Shown here: positions 1-9,960 of the stretch, in pieces | Position numbering within the stretch: position 1 is the stretch's first letter | Layout: each line of letters opens with the position of its first letter | NCBI GenBank assembly: GCA_963691655.1 | Contig: OY829329.1 | Coordinates: 51,747,279-51,811,278, forward strand | Source of the DNA: Toxonevra muliebris | Taxonomy: Eukaryota; Arthropoda; Insecta; Diptera; Pallopteridae | Direction: 5' to 3' | Length of the DNA: 64,000 bases | Translations under genes and position numbers: made by a program | The notes under the pieces: model-generated | What the model was told of the DNA's origin: nothing | Seen by the model: only the letters and a program-made list of their open reading frames with translations | Database searches by the model: none

Positions 1-1236
1 AGAAGCCAACACGTCTTTTGTATTTTGTATTTTGCGGTCAAATTGAATATGCATTAAATTTTTATTAAATAAAGTAATTATAAGTCTAAAAATAAAAGTG
101 TGTTCAACATTTTAAGAAGTGGTTTCCCATCTCGCTCCTGGAGTTCATTAAACGCAAGCAAAGCGAAGGAACCACAAACTCTTTTCAATCATTTCTCTTC
201 TTACCACTTTCAAAACTTCCAATACAAACATTTTTCACAAATTTGCTCCACTCTCCCCATAAATTTTTATATAAGTATTTATGTATGTATGTTTTATTTT
301 TCATCCATCCGTCCATCCATTCAGCCGTAAGTAAATCAATAATTTATAAAATCTGTGATGTGACGGTGAGAAAAGTGTTATGGAGAGCAGAGCAGAGTAG
401 AAAAAAGAAAAACACTAAATAACTAAGCGACTTGAGTGAGTAACTAAGTCTTCATCAGCTATATTTTTTTTTCAACTACTACTGCTGTGGCTACTGCTTC
501 TTTTTCGTCTTTCTCAGCTTGTTGCTGATATTGTTGTTGTGATAAGAAAACATGTAGATGGAAATGATGGTGATGATGACGTTGATGCAAATATGATTCC
601 GCATTTGTTGGACAAGAGTAAGCGATAATTTTAAAGGCTCTCATGTGCTTAAGTAACTAACATAAAAAACCTATCATAATAATATAACAACAAGAGCAAT
701 AGCAACAACAACCTCATCAACGACATCATCATCATCATCATTAACAACAACAACAGCAACAACATGCATGCATGCAATCTTCATACAAACTACAACAACG
801 TCATCGACTTTGATTGTTATGGAATGTCGCCAAACAGGTTAAAAATGTAGGTAGAAATTCAATTTATATAAAATCGCGATTTATTTTTAAATATACATAA
901 ACATATATAAACACATATGAATATCTATATGTATATATGTTTGTATTTACATATATGTATGTGATAAAAAAAATTTATAAAATATTTAAATAAAATTTTT
1001 TCATATATTTATTTCACTCATTCTTTCTCCTATTCGCTCTCTACTTTACATACAAACATATTAGGGATTTGTACAATTTTCGTGAAATGCCCCACAATTC
1101 GATGATCGATGTCACCTTAACTAAAATAGTTTTTCCTATTATAGATGTCGACACCAGCTGATCCAGAGCTTTCCGAGTTTCCCCTAATCTAATAATAATA
1201 AGTAACAAATAAAAATATAAAACCAAAAATAAAATA
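1..1236. other. AT-rich non-coding stretch with CAA/CAG and ATG-type microsatellites
   Basis: No gene recognised. Runs of CAA, CAG and ATC triplets lie at about 660-800 and an alternating AT/ATGT tract at about 893-965. A possible frame at 100-330 ends at a GTAAGT-like donor (327-332), but its predicted peptide has no recognisable domain and the codon usage looks like background. I see no promoter or splice acceptor that would make it a convincing exon. Confidence 0.5.
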
Positions 1237-1502
1237 TATCGTCGTCGTTCAAGCAGAAGTCACTAAGTCCAAATTAATTTTTTTAATTGGACCCGTATTA
1301 ATTAGCTTCTGTTATTCGAATAACATAATAAATTAGATTTTTGATGATCCAGTTGAAACGAACACAAACCTGTACTATATATAAATCTGTTGACTTCTTA
1401 AGTTTTGCCAGTGCTCGTAGCGCACCATGCACTGCATAAACTAACTACATCTCAGAAATTAAAAAAATGGACTTCGTGAATTCTGCCAGAACAACGACGA
1501 TA
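1237..1502. mobile_element. Short TIR element (MITE), about 266 bp, probable TA target site
   Basis: The two ends are imperfect inverted repeats of about 35 bp: TATCGTCGTCGTTC.. at the left and its complement ..GAACAACGACGATA at the right, continuing inward through AGTCC/GGACT and an A/T-rich stretch that also pairs. The ends sit in TATATA, so a TA duplication (Tc1/mariner-like) is likely but cannot be separated from the TIR. There is no coding sequence. Only one copy is seen in the window. Confidence 0.55.
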
Positions 1503-2184
1503 TATAAATGATTCTAGTAACAATAATTTACATGGAAATCAATTGAAAAATAAACGTATTAATTGTAATTGATATACATATTGATAGGGTATAATCTTGG
1601 AATATGAACGCATACGTTTTTAATTAAGTTTTTAGTTATTTTTATTTTCTAAACCGACAATTATTTATTATGCTAGGGAAAATTGCTTTCGAAGCCTTGT
1701 TTCAAGTTTGAGTACAGAAACTTCTTAAACGATGAATTTCAATTACAAAGCACAACCGTTGATTAAAGTTCTAGGGAAAACAGATTAGTTCGTTTTATGG
1801 GTGTCAAGTCACTATCCAGGGAAGCCACGAAAAAGCTGTACATCGACTTGAGATGAGGAACCGACAAGACCGAATAAGGCTGTACTCGATTTTGAAGCGG
1901 TTACATTGACAGATGAAGGCCAACGTTGAGAGAAACCCGTCGTTCACATTAGTTAGTTCTTTGACGTATTTCATATTATTATTCAAGAGAAGCTACGAGT
2001 AAGTTGTGTGTAGAATTGAAACGGAGGAGCGCAAAAATGGAATATATTCTCAATTGTTTAACTTCAATTCTCCATCTCCAAGCATACCTAACACCACCAA
2101 CAATAAAATCAGCCTTGAAATGAAGCGAAGAATATCTCATTCTAAAGACTATTGTTATGAGCCCAGGAAACAGTCAAGAAGTCC
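1503..2184. other. Non-coding, nothing recognised
   Basis: AT-rich sequence. Short open frames on both strands have no recognisable domain. The part just before 2185 could be diverged upstream sequence of the RTE remnant but is too decayed to say. Confidence 0.4.
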
Positions 2185-2285
2185 TTCATTCTTCCTGTCC
2201 TAATAAATGACGTTAAATGTAAATGATGATGGCCAATAATGAGAAATTGTTGGAAATATTCGAGAAAAAAATACTTCGCTGTGTC
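2185..2285 (+). pseudogene. RTE-clade LINE remnant, C-terminal reverse-transcriptase region
   Basis: Read across frames, the translation gives KSFILPVL, then after a break ANNEKLLEIFEKKILRCVYD. This resembles the conserved stretch of RTE-type non-LTR retrotransposons that follows the polymerase core (usually LYKSLI.PVL.YG.ETW......ERLL..FERKILR..YG). The YGAETW part is destroyed and there are stops between the two pieces. A second, better fragment of the same region lies at 33295-33672. The element is dead. The call rests on two short motifs in the right order, so it is moderately secure. Confidence 0.6.
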
Positions 2286-3280
2286 TATGATCTTATTCTG
2301 TCCTGTATTTTTCCTATACATATTTCCTATATTTTCATGTATTGATCGTTAAAAACAAAAAAATAAAATAATTGCTGAAATATTTATCGTAACGGGTGAA
2401 GGAGATATCCCAGCCCCTTTAATTTGCTAGTGTTTTTGTAATTTATTCAATATTCAAGGTCATGCCTTTTGATTTATAACATATTTATAAATTTTTGAAC
2501 CGATCCAAAAAGTGGCCTTCGGCCGCCATTAGAAAAGGCGATTCCGAACATTAATAGACACGTTCAATTCACCACTATATACTCGCTTAAAGTTGCTTAT
2601 TTTAACTTAACTCGCTTAAAGTTGCTTATTTTAACTTTTTATGTGGGAATTTGACAACCAAATAATAAGTTGCTAATAAGAGCGAGTATTAGATACAGCA
2701 TCAATCGAGTATTTCCATCTAGCCAGTGCTTTAGCCGCCAGCTCCGCCCCTTTCTCGATGTCGCCGCCCAATCGAAAATTATTTATGTTACTTTAACCAT
2801 TGGAAGCGGGATTTGATATCTTCATTAAAAACAAAAGAAAATAGCTCCATACTCCCTTAATCAATATAAATGACAAGATACGGTCAAAATTTCAAAACGA
2901 TTCAAAGTTTCGAGAAAAATGCGATTGAACCTTTTAATTTTTTTTACTATAGGGCCAACTGGATTACACTGTGTGACAAAAAAAAATTGCAGGCACTTTT
3001 ATGGAGACCTAGCACAAATTGTAGTTAAGATAATAGTTCTTTCCGACCATGTATGGTTTATTTTCATGAATTGAAAACTGACGAGACTGCAGTTGAAAGT
3101 ATTTGCGATTTTTCGATTTCTTAATCATTTTTCGGCTTGGACGATGTGTTTACGATATTATCCGATCTTGAAGATTTTTTACGACAAAACGCTTTTAAAG
3201 TAAATATAATGCCGTATTTTTTGAATGAAATTGGATGAAAATTGACGGAGTTGTGTGAATTTTACGGTTTTATTATTTAT
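2286..3280. other. Non-coding stretch with a 29-bp tandem duplication
   Basis: A 29-bp unit starting ACTCGCTTAAAGTTGC is present twice in tandem at about 2581-2638. Nothing else with a recognisable identity is seen. The sequence around 2510-2790 has higher GC (GGCCTTCGGCCGCC near 2513) and may be part of a decayed transposon. Confidence 0.4.
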
Positions 3281-3560
3281 AATCAATCAGTACAGTGCAC
3301 TATGGGGCCAAATCCGTTTTTAGCCGTCCGAAATTCTGAAATTTGATTTGCTGGCTTATGAGGTCATTAACAATCACTGTGTGAAAAATTATAACGATCG
3401 GACTATTACCACGCCTACCTCCCATACAAATAAAACCGCGAAAAGGGTATAACTTGGTATATATTTCAGATATGATCATGAAATTTGGTGTACTTATAAA
3501 CATTATTATTGCCATATATTATTGCAAAAATGGGATAGATTGGATTATTACCACGCCCAC
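3281..3560. repeat. Unclassified repeat-like block with a duplicated TTACCACGCC motif
   Basis: The motif ATTACCACGCCYACCTC occurs at about 3405-3422 and again at about 3546-3563, each followed by CATAT/CATAC-type sequence. It looks like two diverged copies of one unit of about 140 bp. No coding sequence. I cannot assign it to a family. Confidence 0.35.
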
Positions 3561-3716
3561 CTCTCATATATGCGAAATTTTATATAGTGATGAAACCACA
3601 TATTCTGGTAAATAATAGCATATCACAATTTTAAACTGAGCACTGAAACTTTGAATAATGAAGCGGGTCGGAAAACAACCTTCTTTTGTTAGTAAAGGTT
3701 CAGTAAAAACTAGTGT

Positions 3717-3845
3717 CCAACCGAATATTCGGTTTCGGTTACGGTTTCGGCCAAAAATACGGTTTCGGCCAAAAATACGGTTTCGGCTAAGTTTCGGTTT
3801 CGGCAAAAAATATGGCCGAATATTTGGCCGAAACCGAAACTTTAT
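3717..3845. repeat. CGGTTTCGGCCAAAAATA tandem repeat
   Basis: Units of about 18 bp, CGGTTTCGGCCAAAAATA, are repeated imperfectly, bracketed by GAATATTCGG at the left and GGCCGAATATTTGG at the right. Because CCGAAA/TTTCGG occur on both strands, the block also folds on itself. The open frames here on both strands are by-products of the repeat and are not proteins. Confidence 0.7.
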
Positions 3846-4065
3846 AAATTTTACTGTAAATTGCATTTCAGTACGCAAAGGACTGTTTTTATTTTTAGCA
3901 TATTACATAAAGTTATTCAATTTTGAATATTAAAATAAAAATGTGAATTTTATTTGTACCTATACCACAAAATGTATTTTTTTTAGTGCCTTTAATATGG
4001 ATTTTCTTTATTGTTAAAATAATATTTTTGTTATTTTATATATACATATAAAATTATGTATATTA

Positions 4066-4365
4066 GAGCGTACCAATTTGTATGGATGAATTTTTTTCGG
4101 AGTACCGACAGAAGAGTTCCATATTCTATGACAAACAAATGGAGCTTACCCCCCGTAAAATTCGTAGAAGTTAAAGTAATATTAAAAGGATTTCGATTTT
4201 TATTCAAACAACTACAGTACGTAGTACTGAAACTTCTTCGAATTTTACGGGGGGGTAGGATCCATTTCTTTGCCATACTTTCTTCGGCAAAGTTGATCAG
4301 AATCGAATATAGAGTTTTTCTGTCAACTTACTTTTCAAAAAAAAAAAAAAAAAAATTTGTACGCC
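4066..4365. mobile_element. Foldback-type repeat, about 300 bp, with C-tract/G-tract arms
   Basis: The whole unit is a diverged palindrome. GCGTACC/ATTTG at the left pairs with AAATTTGTACGC at the right, GACAGAAGAGTTCCATATTC (4107 on) matches the complement of the right arm around 4300-4325, and the inner arms CTTACCCCCCGTAAAATTCG (4145 on) and CGAATTTTACGGGGGGGTAG (4239 on) pair best. The poly-A run at about 4338-4355 sits in the right arm only. There is no coding sequence; the frames across it are chance. Most likely a foldback MITE. Confidence 0.55.
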
Positions 4366-5795
4366 CGAATGTACATGGATTTTTTTTGAGTTTTAATTAA
4401 AAAAAAAAATTAAAATGATTTGAATTTTGTTTTTAACATATCTGTGGTCACAAGCAATAACAACACAACTCGAGTTTTGTCGAATTCGAGTTATTAGCAT
4501 AATTTGAATCTTCATATCCGTTTTCATATTGTGTCAGAATTTTATGACTATCGGTTCAGTGGTTACGAGTTATTAGGGCGAAAAAATAGCACAACTCAAC
4601 CTGATTACTCTTAGCACTTGCACCTTTGAAGTGCTGTCTTGTAAAATACAAAAAAAAACACTTATGCTGTTATGCATAAGTTTACCAGAAATATGTATTG
4701 ATTTTTTGAAGTATTTTCTTTTGACTTTATTTTATACCTGATTTAATATATTCAATCAATTTTTGCAGTTGGAGATTTGATATCTCTTCAAATCTTGTTT
4801 ACAATTGCAAGTTAACTCCACCCGAAGAATGTTAAAGTGGACGGGCATAAGGTGAGAATGGGATTTGCCATTTCTACCTTATCAGTATACTCGTACATAT
4901 ATAGGCATGAATATAGACCAAAATGGACATGTGTGAGTGTGTGACTTTGTATAAATTAACTCAACCGCAAAAAGTTAATTTTAGCTCACCTACTGTGCTA
5001 TTTTTAAATGTTTATTATTTTATGTAGGATTTTTTACAATAATTATTTTTTTTTTTTTTTGGTTTTAATTATTTTTTTTTTCTTTCAATTGAAATTTATC
5101 TATAACTTTATAGTTTTTTCTTGATATTATTTATTTTATTTTAAATTCTTTTGTGAAATATTTCTCATGTGTATATGTATGTATGTATGTATGGTTTTTG
5201 TCTTAAAAAACTTTTTGATCGATCGTTTCAATTTGCACTTATGGCAAGCGTGATTAAGATACCAAAACTAATTTTTGAAATATTTGATTTGATGTGTGCA
5301 TAGCTTGTAAAGAAATATGTTAAGACCCGCCGCGCCGCCTCTTGTTCTCTCTGGTTTTCGATTTGCTTTACTTTATATTCCAGTATGTATGCATATTTGT
5401 AAAGAAGTATACTACCATCGTGAGCATATTGCATTTTTCCGCCAATTTTAACACGTTTTTATAAATTATTTCGTACATCAAGAAGCGCGATAAAATCAAA
5501 TTCCTTTAGAATTAGCATTCACTTCTGTTGCTTCAACTTCAAACTTCAGCATGTCAGCCAGGTAATGTTTGATGAATATTATTATTTATTTATATTTGTG
5601 CTTGTATGATATTTCTAGATGATTTTTAACTGCAGAACTTTATTGAAAGAATGTATTACTTAGAAATGTGTAATCTTTAGGCAAGGTTGGCAGTTTTGAA
5701 ATAGGAGAGAATCACCAAGTAAAAAAATATGGGATCACGTTTTCTTAGAATGAAGGTCAAATAATCGGATTTCAAGTACCGTAATTTTTATTGAT
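4366..5795. other. AT-rich non-coding stretch
   Basis: Poly-T runs (5047-5078) and a TATG run (5172-5192). No gene, RNA or clear mobile element is recognised. Confidence 0.45.
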
Positions 5796-5799
5796 ATAA

Positions 5800-6475
5800 A
5801 TGTGGAAACTTGGGCGGATTGTTAAGCAAGGTATCTCGGTACCATTCTGGATTCGAAACTTAATTGGAGAAGGAATATCGAAAAGAGAACGAAGAAGGGA
5901 CTGGCTGCATACTATACCTGTAAAAGGAGCTTTGGGAAAAGATGGGGATTATCACCGTACGTTATTCATGGAATGTACATCACGCTGACAGCTGCAGCGT
6001 TTTTCAGTCAGATATTTTTGCTATTGAGAAAGCAGCTCGACTTCTACAAGACAGTACGTTTCAGATTTCAAATATCGCTATCTTTACTGACAGTCAGGCT
6101 GCAATGAAGGCAGAGATCAGATATTGTAAAGAAATGTCGTGCTTCACTGATGGCCATAGAGCACCACAAGGTCACTCTCTGCTGGGTTTCTGGACATAGC
6201 AATATTGAAGGGAACGAAATAGTAGATAAAATGGCCAGAAAGGGCTCTGAAATGGACATTAACGAGGAGGATACCTCTATACAATCTCCGATGTGTGAAC
6301 TATTTAGGAAAACAGACGAGTACACCATCGCGGTGTCAAATGACGCTTGGAACTATCGGATGTTCTTACCTTCATCCGGAGAACCAAATGGTTCAATAAA
6401 GACATTACCTGGACTGCTGACGGAAACCGTGGTCAGAGACGTGCTTCCTCCGGGCAATTAAATGAGGGCAATCAC
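5800..6475 (+). pseudogene. Non-LTR retrotransposon (LINE) remnant: RNase H and C-terminal end
   Basis: Pieces of an RNase H domain are visible in two frames: CSVFQSDIFAIEKAARLL and IAIFTDSQAAMKA (about 5995-6105), where TDSQAA carries a catalytic Asp, then VTLCWVSGHSNIEGNEIVDKMARKGSE (about 6163-6245), containing the conserved WV.GH...EGNE..D block. This order is typical of RNase H-bearing LINEs of the R1/LOA/I/Jockey group. A frameshift lies between the two halves, the reverse transcriptase is missing upstream and the N-terminal RNase H Asp region (TDGS) is not readable. After the stop near 6461 comes a (TA)n tract (about 6510-6530) and an AACCTAACCTAACCC end, like a LINE 3' tail. Dead copy. 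Confidence 0.75.
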
Positions 6476-6565
6476 AATGGACAATAAAGTCTCCGAGTGA
6501 AAGTGAGGGTATATATATATATATATATATTCGCCCACGCCTTCCAAACCTAACCTAACCCTTGC
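6476..6565 (+). repeat. LINE 3' tail: (TA)n tract and CCTAACCTAACC end
   Basis: A run of about ten TA units is followed by CGCCCACGCCTTCCAAACCTAACCTAACCC. The CCTAACC ending also closes the LINE at 29893 and the SINE at 61955, so it marks retrotransposon 3' ends here. Confidence 0.5.
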
Positions 6566-6575
6566 GGATTAGAAA

Positions 6576-6620
6576 TAAAGGTGGCTTAGTAGTAGAGTGC
6601 TAGACTGGAGTCTGCGCTGC
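6576..6620 (+). repeat. Possible tRNA-like relic
   Basis: TGGCTTAGTAGTAGAGTG resembles a Pol III A box with D-loop, but no B box (GGTTCGANNCC) follows at the right distance. Either a decayed tRNA/SINE or chance. Confidence 0.2.
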
Positions 6621-6699
6621 CTTGGGTGCCATAACAAATATTGGAATGAAAATAATCAGAGGTCGAACTCGTACTAACCGGATTTGATAACTGCAATCG

Positions 6700-9600
6700 C
6701 TACCTAAAACCGCAAAGAATGATTTTCATCCATTCATTCACAGATATCGTCAGGTTTTTCAGAAGCTAAAGATTTCTACCTAAATTGAGATATGGAAATG
6801 AAAAAGAAACTGGAAAATATGACTAAGCTTCGCCTTCCGAAACCCTAAAAACTATGTGGTGAATAAATATTTCACAGAATTTTTTTAAAGTTTCGTAAAA
6901 CATTTGATAAGCCTGACCTTTATAAGGCGCCAGATTTGTTGTTTAATCAAAATTCGTGAAGGAAAGTGACACTGGAGTATTGAATATCACTAATTTTTGC
7001 TATCAAGAACCTCAGAACCTTTTTATCACAGATATCTTCAGATTTTTGTTAATTTGAATTTAACAAAAACTACCAGATAACCACCTAAATGAAGATCTAA
7101 GAAAAAATAAGAAACTGAAGTACTGAACATCACTAAATTCCCCTATAAAATATTTCATGATCTCACAGAGATCACTCGATTTTCGCAAACTGAAGACTCA
7201 AATCGATCGACAGATTTTTTTCTGCTCAATCAAGATCTATGAAGGAAAACGAAATTATGTTTTTGACTTCGAACAGACCTCACAGTTTACAACCACTGCA
7301 TGAAAAGTTTTCTGCAATTTTCAAAGCATGTTGCGTTTTCCATTCTATGCCCAGAACAAATGCTGAAAAATTTCAGAACCATCTAGGCAGTTAACTCATG
7401 CATTAAACTAAAACCGCAATATATTCTTTTAACAACGTCTAACATAAATATTTCAAACATTTTTAATTTTGTGAATAATTTTTCAAGTTTTATAAGCATT
7501 AAATAATAATAAATGCTAAAAAGAAGCTTATGCTCCATTTCCAATGAAATATCATAAATTTACTTATTACTTAAATTCATTATTGCTACTTTTCCCCAGT
7601 TTATGTATATACACGCACAATATACAAAATTGAGAATCGAAAAAATGTTGTATTCTTTTATTTATTTGCTTAATTATTTAAACCATAAAAAATTTATGAT
7701 ATAAAATTCTCAAGTAAATTAAAATAATTCAAATACTTTGGTAGTTTTAATTGCCATCATCATATACACAGAGGCAACACCAACACCACCACCACCACCA
7801 CGATCACCAGCATCGATCGCCACCATCGCCATCATCATACAAACAATCGAAATTAATGGCAATAAATTTTCGCATATACACAAAACAAAAAAAAAAAAAA
7901 AAAAAAACAGAATCGAATTTTACTAAATTGCGCTGTTAATTATAACAAAAATATATTGCATTTATTTACTATAATTTGAAAATTATTTCGAATGTGAAAA
8001 GCCAAAATGGCGTATAAAATAAATGCGAACGTTGGGTAATGCTTATATGAATGGTAATGGATGGACGGGGGCATTGCTTAGAACGTACGGAATAACACTC
8101 AATGAAAATTTCAAGACGAAATTCGGTTCGAATAAGGTTTTCGGTTAGATAGAATTGTAGGAATACTGCTGAGCCTGTAAGAACTGTAGCCAAAGGTAAA
8201 CTATTGAACTTTTACCCTATAAGTCTGTTTTACTTTCAAATTGTCTATTTGAGGACAAAACCGCTCAAACTCGTACGCATAGCCGGACATTATTGAATTT
8301 AATAATGTTCACCAAAGGAAAAAAGCCGAAACTGATGCAATAACTTTACCCAAATTGTCCTTTTTTTTGTGATTATAGTTTAACCAAAGATATCGCTAGA
8401 TGTCTAACTGTCTGACGAACTACAAATTTTGCCAGATCTTTATGTTAATCAATGTTTTTGAAGGGGAAAAAAATTGATAGTTTTTTAGGAGACTATGAAA
8501 ATTAAATCTAGAGGTTAATTTTCAAAGTCATGACTTAAGTTCATGTCAATTTCGTTATTTGAATTGAATTTCTGATTTGCCCGTCTCTATATACATTGCT
8601 GTTGTGATGACTACATTAGTTCATTAACCTGTTTATATATAACTTCAGGAACCAAAATTGTTGGAAAAAGCAAAGCTCACTAAATACTAGCACAGAAATC
8701 ATCCAAAGGTGTCGTCAGATTTCTGTCTAACAGAAAACCCATAGAAATCGGTAAATTTTTACCTAATTTGAGAACTTTGAGTCCATAGTTCATCTAAACT
8801 TCCAAACTTCTATCTCGCTGAAGATCTGCAAAAATTGTCAAATTTCTTACTAAATCGAAGATCTGGAAGAGAAATGAAGTTGGTGAAATGTCTTTGATCA
8901 GATTTCTAGCTGGTAGGTTCAGAGTACCTTGTGTGGATAACTCATTCAAATTTATTGTTAGAATTTTACTTAAATGAAAACCTACTACAGGTTCCTAGCA
9001 AAATCAATACCCATAATAGATTGAGAAATATATCGACAGTTCATGTAACGAGATTGTCACACTTCTGCCTTGCTGAAGAACTCCAATTATTGACTCATTT
9101 CTGATTTATTTTAGGTTGTGCTCTGTTGATAAGAGATTGAATTACTAAATTTCGCTACCTAAAACTGCAGTTCCTTGAAAGCATAATCCCTCCAAAGAGA
9201 TCGGCAGATTTTCAGCTATATTAAGATATATGAACGATCGAGAAAATGGTGGATTGAGTTTGACCAAACTTTGCTTTTTATAACCATAAGACTTTATATC
9301 GATAGTTCATCCAATAAAGTTCTCTGACTTTTGTTTAGCTAGGCTAGTTTTTCGAAAGCAAACGAATCATAGAACCTAGTGAAAAAAGATTGCCTGAGTT
9401 TTACACAGCAAAATCTCCACCAAATCACCAGATTTCTAACTAAAAAATAGAGAAACTGGAAACTGATTTTGAGCAGACTTCACTTGTTGCTGTTAGAATA
9501 GCTAATAACTAATGTTTTGTCTGAGCTAATATCTCATGGAGGTCGTCAGATTTGTGTGAAAGATCATGAAAGTGGGTAACGGATTTTATGCAGGCTTTGT

Positions 9601-9960
9601 TTTGTATGTTTTTCTGATTTCTTAACAAAATACTTTCCATTCGTTTACAAATATTATTTGCACAATAACGTTGGATCGAAAAAGCTCGGTCTTGAACCGC
9701 CACGGACAGCTGTGCCGTAAAAGAAGAAGAATAAAACCCACGAAAATTATCATATGGTAAGTAGTTCCAACTAACTGAATTTCTTTTAAAAGAAGAGAAA
9801 TTTACTAAAATCACTTTGGCCAGACTGCTGTCTAGGTATAGTCACAAAATCTTATGGGGTTAGCACATCCACTGAAGCCACCAGATTTCTGAATAGCAAA
9901 AACCGAAGGCGAAGGCTGCTAGAGTTTTACCTAACTAGACCAGAAATAGGTTTATACCTT
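6700..9960. repeat. Decayed long-period tandem repeat (about 3.2 kb)
   Basis: The same word set recurs in the same order every few hundred bases: CACAGAtATC-gTCAGATTT, then a CTAAAGATCT-like word, then GAAACTGAA and TCACTAAAT. Examples start near 6739, 7028, 7156, 8704, 8815, 9197 and 9536. The copies are too diverged to set a unit length by eye. One stray copy lies at about 12590-12700. Inside it are a (CAC/CCA) microsatellite (7775-7805), an A run (7888-7906) and the half element at 8476-8648. No gene is seen; the frames are short and unrelated between copies. Confidence 0.5.
8476..8648 (+). mobile_element. Left half of a TIR element shared with 63700-63943
   Basis: 8476-8562 is the inverse complement of 63856-63943 (about 87 bp, high identity), and 8577-8648 is a direct match to sequence at 63704-63855. 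The simplest reading is one family with long terminal inverted repeats: this copy keeps the left TIR and core, the other keeps the core and right TIR. This copy lacks the 76-bp hairpin found in the core of the other and so is its empty site. No coding sequence. Confidence 0.6.

Noticed and set aside
327..335. Splice donor (CCGTAAGTAAA) ending a possible first exon at 100-326
   Set aside because: No promoter, no recognisable peptide and no matching acceptor; isolated GTAAGT is common.
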